A stretch of 64,000 bases of DNA from Actinomycetospora termitidis (GTDB lineage Bacteria > Actinomycetota > Actinomycetes > Mycobacteriales > Pseudonocardiaceae), in NCBI RefSeq assembly GCF_030286555.1, contig NZ_JASVWF010000010.1:62001-126000 (forward strand), given 5' to 3'. Every line of letters begins with the position of its first letter. Positions within the stretch are counted from its first letter, which is position 1. The position numbers and the translations under genes are program-made. Below are positions 27,532-37,372 of this stretch, piece after piece. The notes beneath the pieces were generated by a model. It saw only the letters and a list, made by a program, of their open reading frames with translations, made no database searches and was not told the DNA's origin.

Positions 27532-27999
27532 GTGCCGCTCTACGCCGCGTACGGGTCGAACATGGACCCCGCGCAGATGATGCAACGCGCGCCCCACTCG
27601 CCGGTCTCGGGTTCCGGCTGGCTCGAGGGCTGGCGCCTGACGTTCGGGGGCGAGGACCTCGGCTGGGAGGGCGCGCTCTCCACGGTCGTCGAGGACCCGT
27701 CCTCCCGCGTGTTCGTGGTGCTCTACGACGTCAGCCCGCTCGACGTCGACCAGCTCGACCGCTGGGAGGGCGGCGAGCTCGGGATGCACAAGAAGCTCCG
27801 GCTGCGGGTGCAGACGATGGACGGTCCGCAGCTCGCCTGGGTCTACGTCCTCGACGCCTACGAGGGCGGCCTCCCGTCCGCGCGCTACATCGGCGTGCTC
27901 TCCGACGCGGCCGAGGCCGCCGGCGCGCCGGACGACTACGTCCAGGCGCTCCGCGAACGCCCCTGCCGCTCCGTGGGACCGGGTTCCGCCTCGATGTAG
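27532..27999 (+). CDS. gamma-glutamylcyclotransferase-fold protein
   Basis: This 155-aa protein has the GGCT-like fold, with the opening PLYAAYGSNMDP (substrate-binding YGSN loop), VFVVLYDVSPLDVDQLDRWEG and a tyrosine-rich C-terminal part (VYVLDAYEGGLPSARYIG). The family cleaves or transfers gamma-glutamyl groups, but actinobacterial members are poorly characterised. It is divergent from lpdA, as Rv3304 is from Rv3303c in mycobacteria. The GTG start at 27532 is fixed by the conserved N terminus. Confidence 0.85.
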   Translation: MPLYAAYGSNMDPAQMMQRAPHSPVSGSGWLEGWRLTFGGEDLGWEGALSTVVEDPSSRVFVVLYDVSPLDVDQLDRWEGGELGMHKKLRLRVQTMDGPQLAWVYVLDAYEGGLPSARYIGVLSDAAEAAGAPDDYVQALRERPCRSVGPGSASM

Positions 28000-28005
28000 G
28001 TGCCG

Positions 28006-28061
28006 CGAGGGCGACACCACGCAGGCATCCGGCAGCCGGAACCTGCGTCACGTCGCCCTCG
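28006..28061. terminator. imperfect bidirectional hairpin
   Basis: Arms 28006-28025 and 28042-28061 pair over 20 positions with a 3-bp internal mismatch (CGAGGGCGAC at the base, ACGCAGG at the top). They fill the convergent gap between the GGCT-like gene and tex. Confidence 0.6.
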
Positions 28062-28072
28062 GCGCCGGCCGC

Positions 28073-30490
28073 CTACTTGTCGAAGCCCGCCCGGCGCAGC
28101 GCGTCGGCCATGGCGCCGCCCGCCGGCTTGCGATCACGGTCGCCGCCGCGCCGCTCCTTGCCGGAACCACCCTTCGGCTGCCCGCCCTTGGCCTGCCCGC
28201 CCTGCTGCGCTCGGCCGCCCTGGCCCTGCCCGCCGCCGCGCGGAGCCCCGCCCTCACGACCGCCCGTGCCTCCGGACTCCGCGCCGGGCTCGTCGTCCAG
28301 GCGCAGCGTCAAGGAGATGCGCTTGCGGGGGACGTCGACGTCCATCACCTTGACCCGCACGACGTCGCCCGGGCCGACGACGGCGCGGGGGTCGGACACG
28401 AAGTCCTTCGACATCGCGGAGATGTGGACCAGACCGTCCTGGTGCACGCCCACGTCGACGAACGCCCCGAACGCGGCCACGTTGGTCACGACGCCCTCGA
28501 GCACCATCCCGGTCTTCAGGTCGGTGATCTGCTCGACGCCCTCGGCGAAGGTGGCGGTCTCGAAGGCCGGGCGCGGGTCGCGGCCCGGCTTGTCGAGCTC
28601 GGCGATGATGTCGGTGACCGTCGGGACGCCGAAGGTGTCGTCGGTGAACTCGCGCGGGTCGAGGCGACCCAGCAGCGTGGAGTTGCCGACGAGCGACGCC
28701 ACGTCGGTCCCGGTCTTCTCCACGATCCGCCGCACCACCGGGTAGGCCTCGGGGTGGACGCCGGAGCGGTCGAGCGGGTCCGTGGCGTCGGGGATCCGCA
28801 GGAAGCCCGCACACTGCTCGAACGCCTTCGCGCCCAGCCGCGGCACCTTCGTCAGCGCCGTCCGGGAGGCGAACGGGCCGTGCTCGTCGCGGAACCCGAC
28901 GATCGTCGTCGCGAGACCCGTCGAGATGCCGGAGACCCGGCGGAGCAGCGGAGCGGAGGCCGTGTTCACGTCGACGCCGACCGCGTTCACGCAGTCCTCG
29001 ACCACGCCGTCGAGCGACCGCGAGAGCAGCGTCCCGGACACGTCGTGCTGGTACTGCCCCACCCCGATCGACTTCGGGTCGATCTTCACCAGCTCGGCCA
29101 GCGGGTCCTGCAGGCGGCGCGCGATGGAGACGGCCCCGCGGATCGAGACGTCGAGGTCGGGCAGTTCCCTCGACGCCTCCTCCGACGCCGAGTACACCGA
29201 CGCCCCCGCCTCGGACACCATCGCCGGGATCAGCCCGGGCTGCGCCTTCGCGAGCTCCACGGCGAGCTTGTGGGTCTCCCGGCTCGCGGTGCCGTTGCCG
29301 ATCGCGACCAGCTCGACCCCGTGCTCCCGCGCCAGCCGCCCCAGGGTGGCCAGCGAGGCGTCCCACTGGTTGCGCGGCACGTGCGGGTAGATCGTCTCGA
29401 ACGCGACGACCTTGCCCGTGCCGTCGACGACGGCGACCTTCACGCCCGTGCGCAGCCCCGGGTCGAGCCCCATGGTCGGGCGGGCGCCGGCGGGTGCGGC
29501 GAGCAGCAGGTCGCGCAGGTTGCCGGCGAAGACCCCGACGGCACCCTCCTCCGCCACCTCGCGGAGACGTACCCGCAGGTCGACCGCCAGGCGCGACGAG
29601 ATGCGGGTCCGCCACGCCCAGCGCGCCACCCCGAGCAGCCAGGCGTCCGCCGGCCGTCCGCGGTCGGCGATGCCCGCCACGGACGCGATGCGGCCCTCGT
29701 AGGCGGAGGTGTCGCCGTCGTCGTCGGCCGAGCACGGGTCGAAGGTGAGCTGCAGGACCTCCTCGGTCTCGCCGCGCAGCAGGGCGAGGATCCGGTGCGA
29801 GGGGAGCCGGGTGTACGGCTCGTCGAAGGCGAAGTAGTCGGAGAACTTCGCCGCGGCCTGGTCGTCCGCCTTCCCCTCGCGTACGACCGCGGTGAGCCGG
29901 CCGCGGGTCCACATGCGCTCGCGCAGCTCGCCCACGAGGTCGGCGTCCTCCGCGAGCCGCTCGACCAGGATCGCGCGGGCGCCCTCGAGCGCCGCGTCGG
30001 CGTCGGCCACGCCCTTCTCCGGGTCGACGAACGCGGCCGCGGCGGCCTGCGGCGGCACGGTCGGGTCGCCCAGCAGCCCGTCGGCCAGCGGCTCCAGCCC
30101 GGCCTCGCGGGCGATCATCGCCTTCGTGCGGCGCTTGGGCTTGTAGGGCAGGTAGACGTCCTCGAGCCGGCTCTTCGTCTCGGCGGCCAGGAGCTGGGCG
30201 TGCAGCTCGTCGGTGAGCTTCCCCTGCTCGCGCACCGACTCGACGACGGCCGTCCGCCGCTCCTCGAGCTCGCGCAGGTAGCCGAGCCGCTCGTCGAGCG
30301 TGCGCAGCTGCACGTCGTCGAGACCGCCCGTGACCTCCTTGCGGTAGCGCGCGACGAACGGGACCGTCGCCCCGCCGTCGAGCAGCTCGACGGCGGCGCG
30401 GACCTGTCCCTCGCCGACCCCCAGCTCGGAGGCGATGCGGGTGGGGACCGGCGGCAGCTGCGCGGGCGCGGACGTCGTCACGGGAGCCAT
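28073..30490 (-). CDS. tex: Tex-like RNA-binding transcription accessory protein
   Basis: This 805-aa protein has the Tex architecture: an N-terminal helical region with ATVPFVARYRKEVTGGLDD, a YqgF/RNase H-like domain (TMGLDPGLRTGVKVAVVD) and helix-hairpin-helix repeats (GISTGLATTIVGFRDEHG). The S1 domain (about residues 648-722, GMVLEGVVTNVAAFGAFVDVGVHQDGLVH) follows. The end is an extra Gly/Arg/Gln-rich tail of about 75 residues, probably RNA-binding and disordered. Tex binds RNA and affects transcription and gene expression. Confidence 0.94.
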   Translation of the reverse strand: MAPVTTSAPAQLPPVPTRIASELGVGEGQVRAAVELLDGGATVPFVARYRKEVTGGLDDVQLRTLDERLGYLRELEERRTAVVESVREQGKLTDELHAQLLAAETKSRLEDVYLPYKPKRRTKAMIAREAGLEPLADGLLGDPTVPPQAAAAAFVDPEKGVADADAALEGARAILVERLAEDADLVGELRERMWTRGRLTAVVREGKADDQAAAKFSDYFAFDEPYTRLPSHRILALLRGETEEVLQLTFDPCSADDDGDTSAYEGRIASVAGIADRGRPADAWLLGVARWAWRTRISSRLAVDLRVRLREVAEEGAVGVFAGNLRDLLLAAPAGARPTMGLDPGLRTGVKVAVVDGTGKVVAFETIYPHVPRNQWDASLATLGRLAREHGVELVAIGNGTASRETHKLAVELAKAQPGLIPAMVSEAGASVYSASEEASRELPDLDVSIRGAVSIARRLQDPLAELVKIDPKSIGVGQYQHDVSGTLLSRSLDGVVEDCVNAVGVDVNTASAPLLRRVSGISTGLATTIVGFRDEHGPFASRTALTKVPRLGAKAFEQCAGFLRIPDATDPLDRSGVHPEAYPVVRRIVEKTGTDVASLVGNSTLLGRLDPREFTDDTFGVPTVTDIIAELDKPGRDPRPAFETATFAEGVEQITDLKTGMVLEGVVTNVAAFGAFVDVGVHQDGLVHISAMSKDFVSDPRAVVGPGDVVRVKVMDVDVPRKRISLTLRLDDEPGAESGGTGGREGGAPRGGGQGQGGRAQQGGQAKGGQPKGGSGKERRGGDRDRKPAGGAMADALRRAGFDK

Positions 30491-30552
30491 CGTGCAACAC
30501 CGCACCGACAGCCTCGGCCGGACCCGGCACGCGCAGTCGGGACCCCGATGTG

Positions 30553-31620
30553 TCAGGCGTCGCGGGACCGCGGACCGGTCGACCCCCGGACGACGAGGTC
30601 GGCCGGCAGCACGAGCGGCTCGACCGGCAGGTTCGGGCGCAGCACCATCTCCGCGGCCCGACGCCCCTTCTCCCGGTGCGGTTGCCGCACTGTGGTCAGG
30701 GGCGGGCGCCCCGTGGCCGCCGCCGGGACGTCGTCGAACCCGACGAGCGACAGGTCGCCGGGCACGGCGAGCCCGAGGGCCTCGGCCGCATCGAGCGCGC
30801 CGAAGGCCAGCTCGTCGCTCATGGCGAGCAGGGCGGTCGGGCGGGGTCGGCGGGCGAGCAGGGCCGCGGCGGCGCGTCGGCCCGCCTCCCGCCCGTAGGG
30901 CGCCCGTTCCTCGACCGCCATGCCCTCCCAACGCAGGCCCGCCTCCTCGACCGCCCGTCGGTAGCCCGCGAGCCGACGCCGGGTGGCGTGGTAGTGGATG
31001 TCCACCTGCCGCTCCCCCGACGGTGCGCCCTCCCACCCGTCGCCGTGCAGTGGCATCGGGACGATGCCGAGCCGCGTGTGCCCGAGGTCGAGGAGGTGCC
31101 GGGCCGCGGCGTACGCGCCGGCCTCGTCGTCGATGCCGACGTGACCGGCGCCGTCGAAGGGCGGACCGTCGACGATGACGAACGGCAGTCCCCGCTCCCG
31201 GATGACCCCGAAGGTGCGGTCGTCGGGGAAGTCGCAGTAGCAGATGACGCCGTCGACGAGCGCGACGCGCGCGGCCGCGCTGCGGCGGCCGGGCACGAGG
31301 ACCAGGGCCAGCCCCTCGCGCTCGCAGAGCTCGGAGATGCCCTCCATGAACTGCGCGGCGGCCGGGTCGCTGAACGCGAACGTGACCGGCTCGCCGATCA
31401 CCACGCCGAGCGCCGCCACGCGCCCACGGGCCAGGGTGGCGGCCAGTGGGTCCGGGCCGGCGTACCCGAGCTCTCCGGCCGTGCTGAGGATGCGCGAGCG
31501 CAGCCGGGCGCTGAGCCGCTCGGGGTGGTTGTAGGCGTTCGAGACGGTGGCCCGCGAGACGCCCAGCTCGGCCGCCACGGTCGCGAGGGTCACGCGCCGT
31601 CGGCCTCCGTCCGTTCCCAC
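30553..31620 (-). CDS. LacI-family transcriptional regulator
   Basis: This 355-aa regulator has an N-terminal LacI HTH (VTLATVAAELGVSRATVSNAYNHPERLS, residues 10-37) with hinge helix. A periplasmic-binding-like effector domain follows, including DGVICYC, HVGIDDEAGAYAAARHLLDLGH and LSLVGFDDVPAAA. Two TGAACCGGTTCA-type operators lie in the divergent region toward the 73-aa gene at 31757, so autoregulation and control of that gene are likely. The effector is unknown. Confidence 0.92.
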   Translation of the reverse strand: MGTDGGRRRVTLATVAAELGVSRATVSNAYNHPERLSARLRSRILSTAGELGYAGPDPLAATLARGRVAALGVVIGEPVTFAFSDPAAAQFMEGISELCEREGLALVLVPGRRSAAARVALVDGVICYCDFPDDRTFGVIRERGLPFVIVDGPPFDGAGHVGIDDEAGAYAAARHLLDLGHTRLGIVPMPLHGDGWEGAPSGERQVDIHYHATRRRLAGYRRAVEEAGLRWEGMAVEERAPYGREAGRRAAAALLARRPRPTALLAMSDELAFGALDAAEALGLAVPGDLSLVGFDDVPAAATGRPPLTTVRQPHREKGRRAAEMVLRPNLPVEPLVLPADLVVRGSTGPRSRDA

Positions 31621-31662
31621 GGCACCAGTGTCCCGCGATCACCGGAGCCGCCGGCGGGACGC

Positions 31663-31674
31663 TGAACCGGTTCA
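31663..31674. promoter_or_regulatory. LacI-type operator 1
   Basis: TGAACCGGTTCA is a perfect 12-bp palindrome with the central CG typical of LacI-family sites, 43 bp upstream of the regulator start codon. Confidence 0.75.
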
Positions 31675-31719
31675 CCACTCATCGAGAAGCAGTAGTCGAG
31701 GTCTTGCGGTGGCACGAGG

Positions 31720-31731
31720 TAAACCGGTTCA
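31720..31731. promoter_or_regulatory. LacI-type operator 2
   Basis: TAAACCGGTTCA differs from operator 1 at one base. It lies 26 bp before the start of the 73-aa gene, with 57 bp between operator centres, a spacing that would allow looping. Confidence 0.72.
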
Positions 31732-31756
31732 CTAGGCGCGTCGAGGGGAGAGAACG

Positions 31757-31978
31757 ATGCTCGACCGACTTCGGGACCTGGTGGGACGACCGGATCGGCG
31801 CCGCGCCCGCGGCTCCGACCGTGCTGTGTGGATCCGATCGCGCCTGGACGCGCTCGACCGGGAGCGGTGGGAGCTGCTCGCGGACGAGGCGATCCCCGGC
31901 CGCAAGCACCGGCTCGACGCCGTCGCCGGCGCGCAGGACGACCTGCGGGTCGAGCTCGCGACGCTCGAGGCGCGCTGA
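31757..31978 (+). CDS. 73-aa helical protein under LacI-type control
   Basis: This short, charged, probably all-helical protein (RLRDLVGRPDRRRARGSDR at the N terminus, RHRLDAVAGAQDDLRVELATLEAR-like coiled end) has no recognised family. It is supported as a gene by a strong AGGGGAGAG ribosome-binding site seven bases before the ATG and by the perfect LacI-type operator in its promoter. It is the only gene on this side of the operators. The function is unknown. Confidence 0.65.
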   Translation: MLDRLRDLVGRPDRRRARGSDRAVWIRSRLDALDRERWELLADEAIPGRKHRLDAVAGAQDDLRVELATLEAR

Positions 31979-31991
31979 ACCGACGCCGGGC

Positions 31992-32050
31992 CGCGCGACG
32001 AAGCGGCGTGACTGCCACTGGATGACAGCAACGACGCTCTGCTGTCACCC
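31992..32050. repeat. 59-bp dispersed repeat, family C, intergenic copy
   Basis: This stretch matches the reverse complement of 52485-52543 at 53 of 59 positions, including an exact 29-bp core at 32011-32039. It also contains an 8-bp stem, TGACAGCA / TGCTGTCA. It lies in the convergent gap between the 73-aa gene and the M20 peptidase gene. The other copy is inside a coding sequence. Confidence 0.9.
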
Positions 32051-32061
32051 CGCGACGGTGC

Positions 32062-33285
32062 TCAGCCCTCCAGCGAGAGCAGCGCCGCCTGCACCATCGT
32101 GCGCACGCCGACCGGCAGCGCCCGCTCGTCCAGCCGGAACGTGGGCTGGTGGATGTCGGACTGCGGGCCCTCACCGGACCAGACACCCAGGCGACCCATG
32201 GCGCCCGGCACGTGCTCGAGGTACCAGCCGAAGTCCTCGCCGCCCGAGGACTGCTCGGTGTCCGTGGCCGCGCCCGGACCGACGGCCCGCTCGGCCGCAC
32301 GGGCCAGCAGGTCGGCCGACACCGGGTCGTTGACCACCGGCGGCACGCCGCGGCGGTGCTCCAGCACGTAACCGACACCGGTCGGCGCCAGCAGCGCCGT
32401 CACCAGCTGGCGCACCAGCGGCTCCAGCTCGTTCCACGTCTGGTGCTGGGCGGTGCGCAGCGTGCCGGAGAGCGTCCCGACCTCCGGGACCGCGTTCGCC
32501 GCGTGCCCCGCGTCGACCTGGCCCCAGACCAGGACCGTGCCCGAGCGCGGGTCGATCCGGCGGGACAGCAGGTCGGGCAGGCCGGTGATGACGGTGCCGA
32601 GCGCGTGCACGAGGTCGGCCGTCAGGTGCGGGCGCGAGGTGTGCCCGCCGGGCGAGGTGAGGCGCAGCTCGAGCATGTCGCAGGCCGAGGTGATCGGGCC
32701 GACGCGGGTGCCGACGCGCCCGACCTCCAGCCGCGGGTCGCAGTGCAGCGCGAAGATGCGGTCGACGTCGGCGAGCCCGTCGGCGGCGATCACGTCGAGC
32801 GCGCCGCCGGGCTGGACCTCCTCCGCGGGCTGGAAGACCAGCCGCACCCGCCCGGGCAGCCGGTCGGCCACCCCGGCCAGCGCGACGCCGGCGCCGAGCA
32901 GGACCGCGGTGTGCGCGTCGTGCCCGCACATGTGGGCGATGCCCGGCGTGCGCGAGGCCCAGGGGACGTCGGTCTGCTCGTGCAGCGGCAGGGCGTCCAT
33001 GTCGGCGCGCAGCGCGACGGTGCGGGAGCCGGACCCGACGTCGCAGATCAGGCCGGTCCCGGGCAGCAACCGGGGCCGCAGGCCCACGGAGCGCAGGACC
33101 TCGGCGCACAGGTCGGTCGTCATCCGCTCGGCGCGGGCGAGCTCGGGGTGCGCGTGGATCGTGCGGCGCCAGCCGACGACGTCCGCGGTGTGCTCGGCGA
33201 GCCACGTGTCCAGCCACTGCGGGCCGGTGCCCGCCCCGAGGTCCACCGCAGTCGGGTCCTCCGGCCGGGTCTGCAGCAGCGTCAC
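32062..33285 (-). CDS. M20-family amidohydrolase (hippurate hydrolase / N-acyl amino acid deacylase type)
   Basis: This 407-aa metallopeptidase-fold enzyme removes acyl or aminoacyl groups from small amides. Motifs are VALRADMDALPLHEQTD, HMCGHDAHTAVLLGAG (metal Cys/His), VFQPAEEVQPGGA (catalytic Glu pair), a dimerisation domain with SPGGHTSRPH, and SSGGEDFGWYLEHVPGA. The start is set at the GTG at 33285 because GAGGAG lies nine bases upstream; the frame's earlier GTG at 33294 abuts that Shine-Dalgarno sequence. Its position near punA matches amiA1/amiB1 of mycobacteria. Confidence 0.88.
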   Translation of the reverse strand: MTLLQTRPEDPTAVDLGAGTGPQWLDTWLAEHTADVVGWRRTIHAHPELARAERMTTDLCAEVLRSVGLRPRLLPGTGLICDVGSGSRTVALRADMDALPLHEQTDVPWASRTPGIAHMCGHDAHTAVLLGAGVALAGVADRLPGRVRLVFQPAEEVQPGGALDVIAADGLADVDRIFALHCDPRLEVGRVGTRVGPITSACDMLELRLTSPGGHTSRPHLTADLVHALGTVITGLPDLLSRRIDPRSGTVLVWGQVDAGHAANAVPEVGTLSGTLRTAQHQTWNELEPLVRQLVTALLAPTGVGYVLEHRRGVPPVVNDPVSADLLARAAERAVGPGAATDTEQSSGGEDFGWYLEHVPGAMGRLGVWSGEGPQSDIHQPTFRLDERALPVGVRTMVQAALLSLEG

Positions 33286-33627
33286 CGTCTCCACCTCCTC
33301 GGGCCGCGGGCGGGTACGGCCCGCGACTGGTGAGACCCAGGATGCATCCCCCGGACGGCCCCACGGGGTCGCTCGGACGCGGTCGCGCCGAGGGGTCCCA
33401 CCGATGCTGTCAGTGGCGAAACTCTCCGTCGGGCAACGAGACGAGCGGACGGTTGATGCAGGTCACCGGGTCAGCGGTCCGCGTCCACCGCTGGTCTCCC
33501 GACGAGCGGTCGCACGCCCGGTGACGAGAGGCGTCGATGCGGTCGCGCGCCACCGTTCGGCCCGGTCACGGCGGTGGTGGGCGGCCGGGCGGGTGGGGCG
33601 GGGGTCACCGTCGGGCGGGGCGCCATC
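33286..33627. other. 342-bp divergent intergenic region
   Basis: This region lies between the M20 gene and the kinase gene. It holds a fragment TGCTGTCAGTGGC (33405-33417) that resembles part of the family C repeat with three or four bases deleted. No convincing small gene or RNA was found; promoters for both flanking genes must lie here. Confidence 0.5.
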
Positions 33628-36570
33628 ATGGAGGGCGTGAGTCCGCGCCCCGCCGACACCCGCCGCCTGGTCGGGCGGTACCGCCTCGACTCCGAACTGG
33701 GGCGCGGGGCGATGGGCACGGTGTGGTCGGCCTACGACGAGGTGCTGCACCGCCCGGTCGCGGTCAAGGAGGTCCGGCTCTCGCTCGTGCCGGTCTCCGA
33801 GCGGGCGATCGTGCGCGAGCGGACCCTGCGCGAGGCCCGGGCCACGGCCATGCTCAGCCACCCCAACGTCGTCACCCTCTACGACGTCGTCGAGGTCAAC
33901 GCCGAGCCGTACGTCGTCATGGAGCTGCTGCCCTCGCGCAGCCTGGCCTCCTACATCGGCGAGCGCGGCACCCTGACGCCGCCCGAGACCGCCGAGATCG
34001 GCTCCGCCGTCGCGTCCGCGCTGATGACCGCCCACCGCGCCGGCATCACCCACCGCGACGTCAAGCCCGGCAACGTCCTCATCGGCACCGACGGGCAGAT
34101 CAAGCTCACCGACTTCGGCATCGCCCGCAACGCCGCCGAGTCCTCGATGACCCAGACCGGCACGGTGCTCGGCTCGCCGCCCTACATCGCCCCCGAGGTC
34201 GCGATGGGCCGCGCGGTCGGTCCGCCCGCGGACCTGTGGGGCCTCGGCGCGACGCTCTACGCCTGCCTCGAGGGCCGCCCGCCCTACGACGCGGGTGACC
34301 CGGTCTCGACGGTGTCGGCCGTCGTGCACGGCGAGGTCCCGCGCCCGTCGGGGCAGGGGCCGGTCCAGGACGTGGTCCGCGGGCTCATGGTGAAGGACCC
34401 GACGCTGCGGATGCCGCTCCCGGCGGTCCGACGCCGGCTGCGCCCGCTCATGTCCGACCCCGAGGGCCCGATGCTCTCCGCGCCCCCGTCCCCCGCGACG
34501 ACGGAGTTCCGGCTCCCCACCACCCCGCCCCGGCCCGACGACGGCGACGACCGCTCCGGCCTCATCCCCGTCGGGCGCAGCGGCACGCTCGTCGACCAGG
34601 CCCCGCCCGACCATCCCGGGCCCGCCCCGCGGACGGCGCCCATCGCCGCTCCCGAGAAGCCCGTTCCCGACGACGGGTCGGGGCCGGCCGCCGAGGCGGC
34701 GGCGGCCCCTGCGGAGGCGGCGGCTCCCGCAGAGGCGGCAGCTCCTGCGGAGGCCGCTCCCGACGCGGCAGCGGCTCCCGACGACGCGGCACCGGCCGAC
34801 GCCGCGGGCCCGGACACCACGCCCCCGGCCGGCGAGGCGGGCGAGGCACCGGCCTCCGACGACGAGCCCGCCGTGGCTCCGTCCAGCGGGGTGCGCGCGG
34901 ACGCGCCGGACGCACCGGAGGTCGGGCCGGACGAGGCGGCCGCCCTCGACGGGGCGGACGCTCCCGCCGACCCCGAGGGCGCGGCCGCGCAGGCCCCGGC
35001 GTTCGGCACCGGCGCCACCGGGTCGGCGACGCCGGAGGCGGGCGCACCGGAGGCCGGGACGCCGGACTCGTCGGGTGAGACGTCGCGGTCGGAGGCCGGG
35101 GACGACGAGGCCTCGCCCGCCGCAGGTACCGCGGCCGCGGCGGGGGCTGCGGCCGTCGCGGGCGCTGCTGCCACGGCGGCGACCTCCGCCGGCTCCGGCG
35201 CCGGGGCGTCCGAGTCCGACGTCCCCTCCGAGGCGGAGGCGTCCGACGCCGCCGAGGCCGGCGCGGCCGAGGAGGGATCCACGGCACCTGCCGCCGACGA
35301 GCCCGCGGCGAGCGGCGCGGCGGAGGAGCGGACCGGGGACGCCTCGGCCCCCGCCGGCGAACAGGCTGCCGACGAGAAGAGCTCCGGCGAGAAGGCCCGC
35401 GCCGGCAAGGCCACGGCCGAGAAGGACCCTGCCGAGGACGCCCCCGAGAAGGTCGACGACGAGGCCCCGGCCGCGGCGGGGGGCGAGGAGGCCGGCGACG
35501 GACAGGCCGCTGGACCGGGGTCCGACACCGACCTCGACGACCCGGCGTCGGGGACGGGCGAGCCCGACGCGCCGGGGAGCACCCCGCCGACCGGGACCAC
35601 CCCGCCCGGCGGCGCGCCCCGCACCACCCCGCCCGGCGGGACCCCGCGCTCGACACCGCCCGGCGGCAGCCCCCGGTCGACCCCCTCCGGCGGCACCGCC
35701 GTCCCGGCGCCCGCCGCGTCCGAGACGACGATGGTCACCCCGCGGGTCCCGGTCCGCCGCGGGCCGGCCACCCCGGGCCCGTGGCCCTCCCCGACCGCGC
35801 CCCCGTTCCGCCGTCCGCCCCCGCCCGTCACCGGGCCCGGGCCCCGTCGTCCCGGCAACCCGCAGGCCCTCGCGGCCGATCCGGGGCCCCTGCCCTTCGC
35901 GCCCTCCCGCCCGACGGGGCCGTCCGCCGAGCAGCAACGGCGGCGCCGGATCGCGGTCGTGGCGCTGGTCGTCGTGCTGGCGCTGGCCGGCCTGCTCGCC
36001 GGCTACGCGGTGACCCGCCTGGTCGGCGGACAGGCCCCGTTCTCGGTCTCCCTGGCTCCCGAGGGACCGGTCGTCGACGGCGTGCGCCTCGTGTCCCACT
36101 CCGACGACAACGCGCGCTACAGCGGCACCGGCATGGGGTTCACCGCCCTCGTACCCAGCACGTGGCAGCAGTTCCGGCTCCAGGAGCCGGGCGGGGACAT
36201 CGTCGTGCGCTACGTGTCCGACGACGCCGACCGCGAGCTGCGGATCGACCGCCTGATCCGCTTCTACCCCGCGCAGAACGCCGCGGACTACGCCCGGCTC
36301 CTCGCCGACCCCACCCGGGTCGGCGCGGAGGCGGTGCGGGTCGAGCCCCTGACGACGGTCGCCCCGGCCCGCTCGGGCGCCTCGGAGCCGGTCCAGCAGA
36401 CCGTCTACCGCGCGCTCACCGGCCCGACCGACGACCGCACCACCTGGACGCGCCTCATCCCCTCCGGCACCGACCTGTGGGTGGTCCGGATGACCGCTCC
36501 GAGCCTGACGGCGGGTGGTGCGCCCGAGCAGTTCGCCGCGGTCGCCGACAGCTTCGTCCCGCCCGTCTGA
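33628..36570 (+). CDS. membrane Ser/Thr protein kinase with a very long low-complexity linker
   Basis: This 980-aa protein has a Hanks-type kinase domain (about residues 18-280): [39 protein letters not shown] and GSPPYIAPE. It is followed by about 490 residues of Ala/Pro/Asp/Glu-rich disorder with PAEAAA and TPPGG-type repeats. A single TM helix (about 775-800) leads to an extracytoplasmic domain of about 165 residues ([21 protein letters not shown]). It presumably senses outside the cell and phosphorylates inside. GTG at 33637 is an alternative start. It is followed by punA after 13 bp. Confidence 0.9.
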   Translation: MEGVSPRPADTRRLVGRYRLDSELGRGAMGTVWSAYDEVLHRPVAVKEVRLSLVPVSERAIVRERTLREARATAMLSHPNVVTLYDVVEVNAEPYVVMELLPSRSLASYIGERGTLTPPETAEIGSAVASALMTAHRAGITHRDVKPGNVLIGTDGQIKLTDFGIARNAAESSMTQTGTVLGSPPYIAPEVAMGRAVGPPADLWGLGATLYACLEGRPPYDAGDPVSTVSAVVHGEVPRPSGQGPVQDVVRGLMVKDPTLRMPLPAVRRRLRPLMSDPEGPMLSAPPSPATTEFRLPTTPPRPDDGDDRSGLIPVGRSGTLVDQAPPDHPGPAPRTAPIAAPEKPVPDDGSGPAAEAAAAPAEAAAPAEAAAPAEAAPDAAAAPDDAAPADAAGPDTTPPAGEAGEAPASDDEPAVAPSSGVRADAPDAPEVGPDEAAALDGADAPADPEGAAAQAPAFGTGATGSATPEAGAPEAGTPDSSGETSRSEAGDDEASPAAGTAAAAGAAAVAGAAATAATSAGSGAGASESDVPSEAEASDAAEAGAAEEGSTAPAADEPAASGAAEERTGDASAPAGEQAADEKSSGEKARAGKATAEKDPAEDAPEKVDDEAPAAAGGEEAGDGQAAGPGSDTDLDDPASGTGEPDAPGSTPPTGTTPPGGAPRTTPPGGTPRSTPPGGSPRSTPSGGTAVPAPAASETTMVTPRVPVRRGPATPGPWPSPTAPPFRRPPPPVTGPGPRRPGNPQALAADPGPLPFAPSRPTGPSAEQQRRRRIAVVALVVVLALAGLLAGYAVTRLVGGQAPFSVSLAPEGPVVDGVRLVSHSDDNARYSGTGMGFTALVPSTWQQFRLQEPGGDIVVRYVSDDADRELRIDRLIRFYPAQNAADYARLLADPTRVGAEAVRVEPLTTVAPARSGASEPVQQTVYRALTGPTDDRTTWTRLIPSGTDLWVVRMTAPSLTAGGAPEQFAAVADSFVPPV

Positions 36571-36583
36571 TCTCCTGCACCCG

Positions 36584-37372
36584 ATGGACGCTCCCGAGCA
36601 CGCCGCCGCCGAACTCGCCCGCCGCACCGGCGTGGACCGCCACGACGTCGCCGTCGTCCTCGGCTCCGGCTGGGGCCCCGCCGCGGACGGCATCGGGCCC
36701 ACCGCCGCCGAGGTCCCCGTGGCCGAGCTGCCCGGCTTCACCCCGCCCGGCGCGCCCGACCACCGGGGCACGGCGCGTTCCGTGCCGGTCGGAGACGGCC
36801 ACGCGCTCGTCCTGCTCGGCCGCACCCACCTGTACGAGGGCCACGGCGAGGCGCAGGCGGTGCACGCGGTACGGACCGCCTGCGCGGCCGGCGCGTCCAC
36901 GGTGATCCTGACGAACGCCGCGGGCGGCATCGACCCGTCGTACGCCGTCGGGCAGCCCGTGCTGATCTCCGACCACCTCAACCTGACGGGGCGTTCACCT
37001 CTGGTCGGGCCCGCGTTCGTCGACCTGACCGACGCCTACGATCCCGCCCTGCGCGCCGTCGCCCGCGACCTGGACCCGACGCTCGTCGAGGGCGTCTACG
37101 CCGGGCTCCCGGGCCCGCACTTCGAGACGCCCGCGGAGATCCGGATGCTCCGCACGCTCGGCGCCGACCTGGTGGGCATGTCGACCGTGCTGGAGACGGT
37201 CGCCGCCCGCGCCGCAGGTGCCCGGGTCGCCGGGATCGCGCTGGTCAGCAACCCCGCCGCCGGCACCACGAGCGAGAAGATCGACCACCTGGCCGTCCTC
37301 GACGCCGTGCACGCCGCCGCCGCCCGCACCGGCGAGCTGCTCCGCGGCCTGGTGACGGCCGCCCTCGTATGA
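36584..37372 (+). CDS. punA: purine-nucleoside phosphorylase
   Basis: This 262-aa trimeric-type PNP splits inosine or guanosine with phosphate to base and ribose-1-phosphate for purine salvage. Motifs are [14 protein letters not shown] (phosphate loop), [61 protein letters not shown] and VSNPAAG. It lies in an operon with the kinase upstream and two oxidoreductase-like genes downstream, and overlaps the next gene by ATGA. It corresponds to deoD (Rv3307) in the conserved mycobacterial neighbourhood. Confidence 0.95.
   Translation: MDAPEHAAAELARRTGVDRHDVAVVLGSGWGPAADGIGPTAAEVPVAELPGFTPPGAPDHRGTARSVPVGDGHALVLLGRTHLYEGHGEAQAVHAVRTACAAGASTVILTNAAGGIDPSYAVGQPVLISDHLNLTGRSPLVGPAFVDLTDAYDPALRAVARDLDPTLVEGVYAGLPGPHFETPAEIRMLRTLGADLVGMSTVLETVAARAAGARVAGIALVSNPAAGTTSEKIDHLAVLDAVHAAAARTGELLRGLVTAALV

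Noticed and set aside
33330..33524. A 64-codon frame upstream of the Ser/Thr kinase gene
   Set aside because: No ribosome-binding site, composition unlike neighbours and no recognisable motif.
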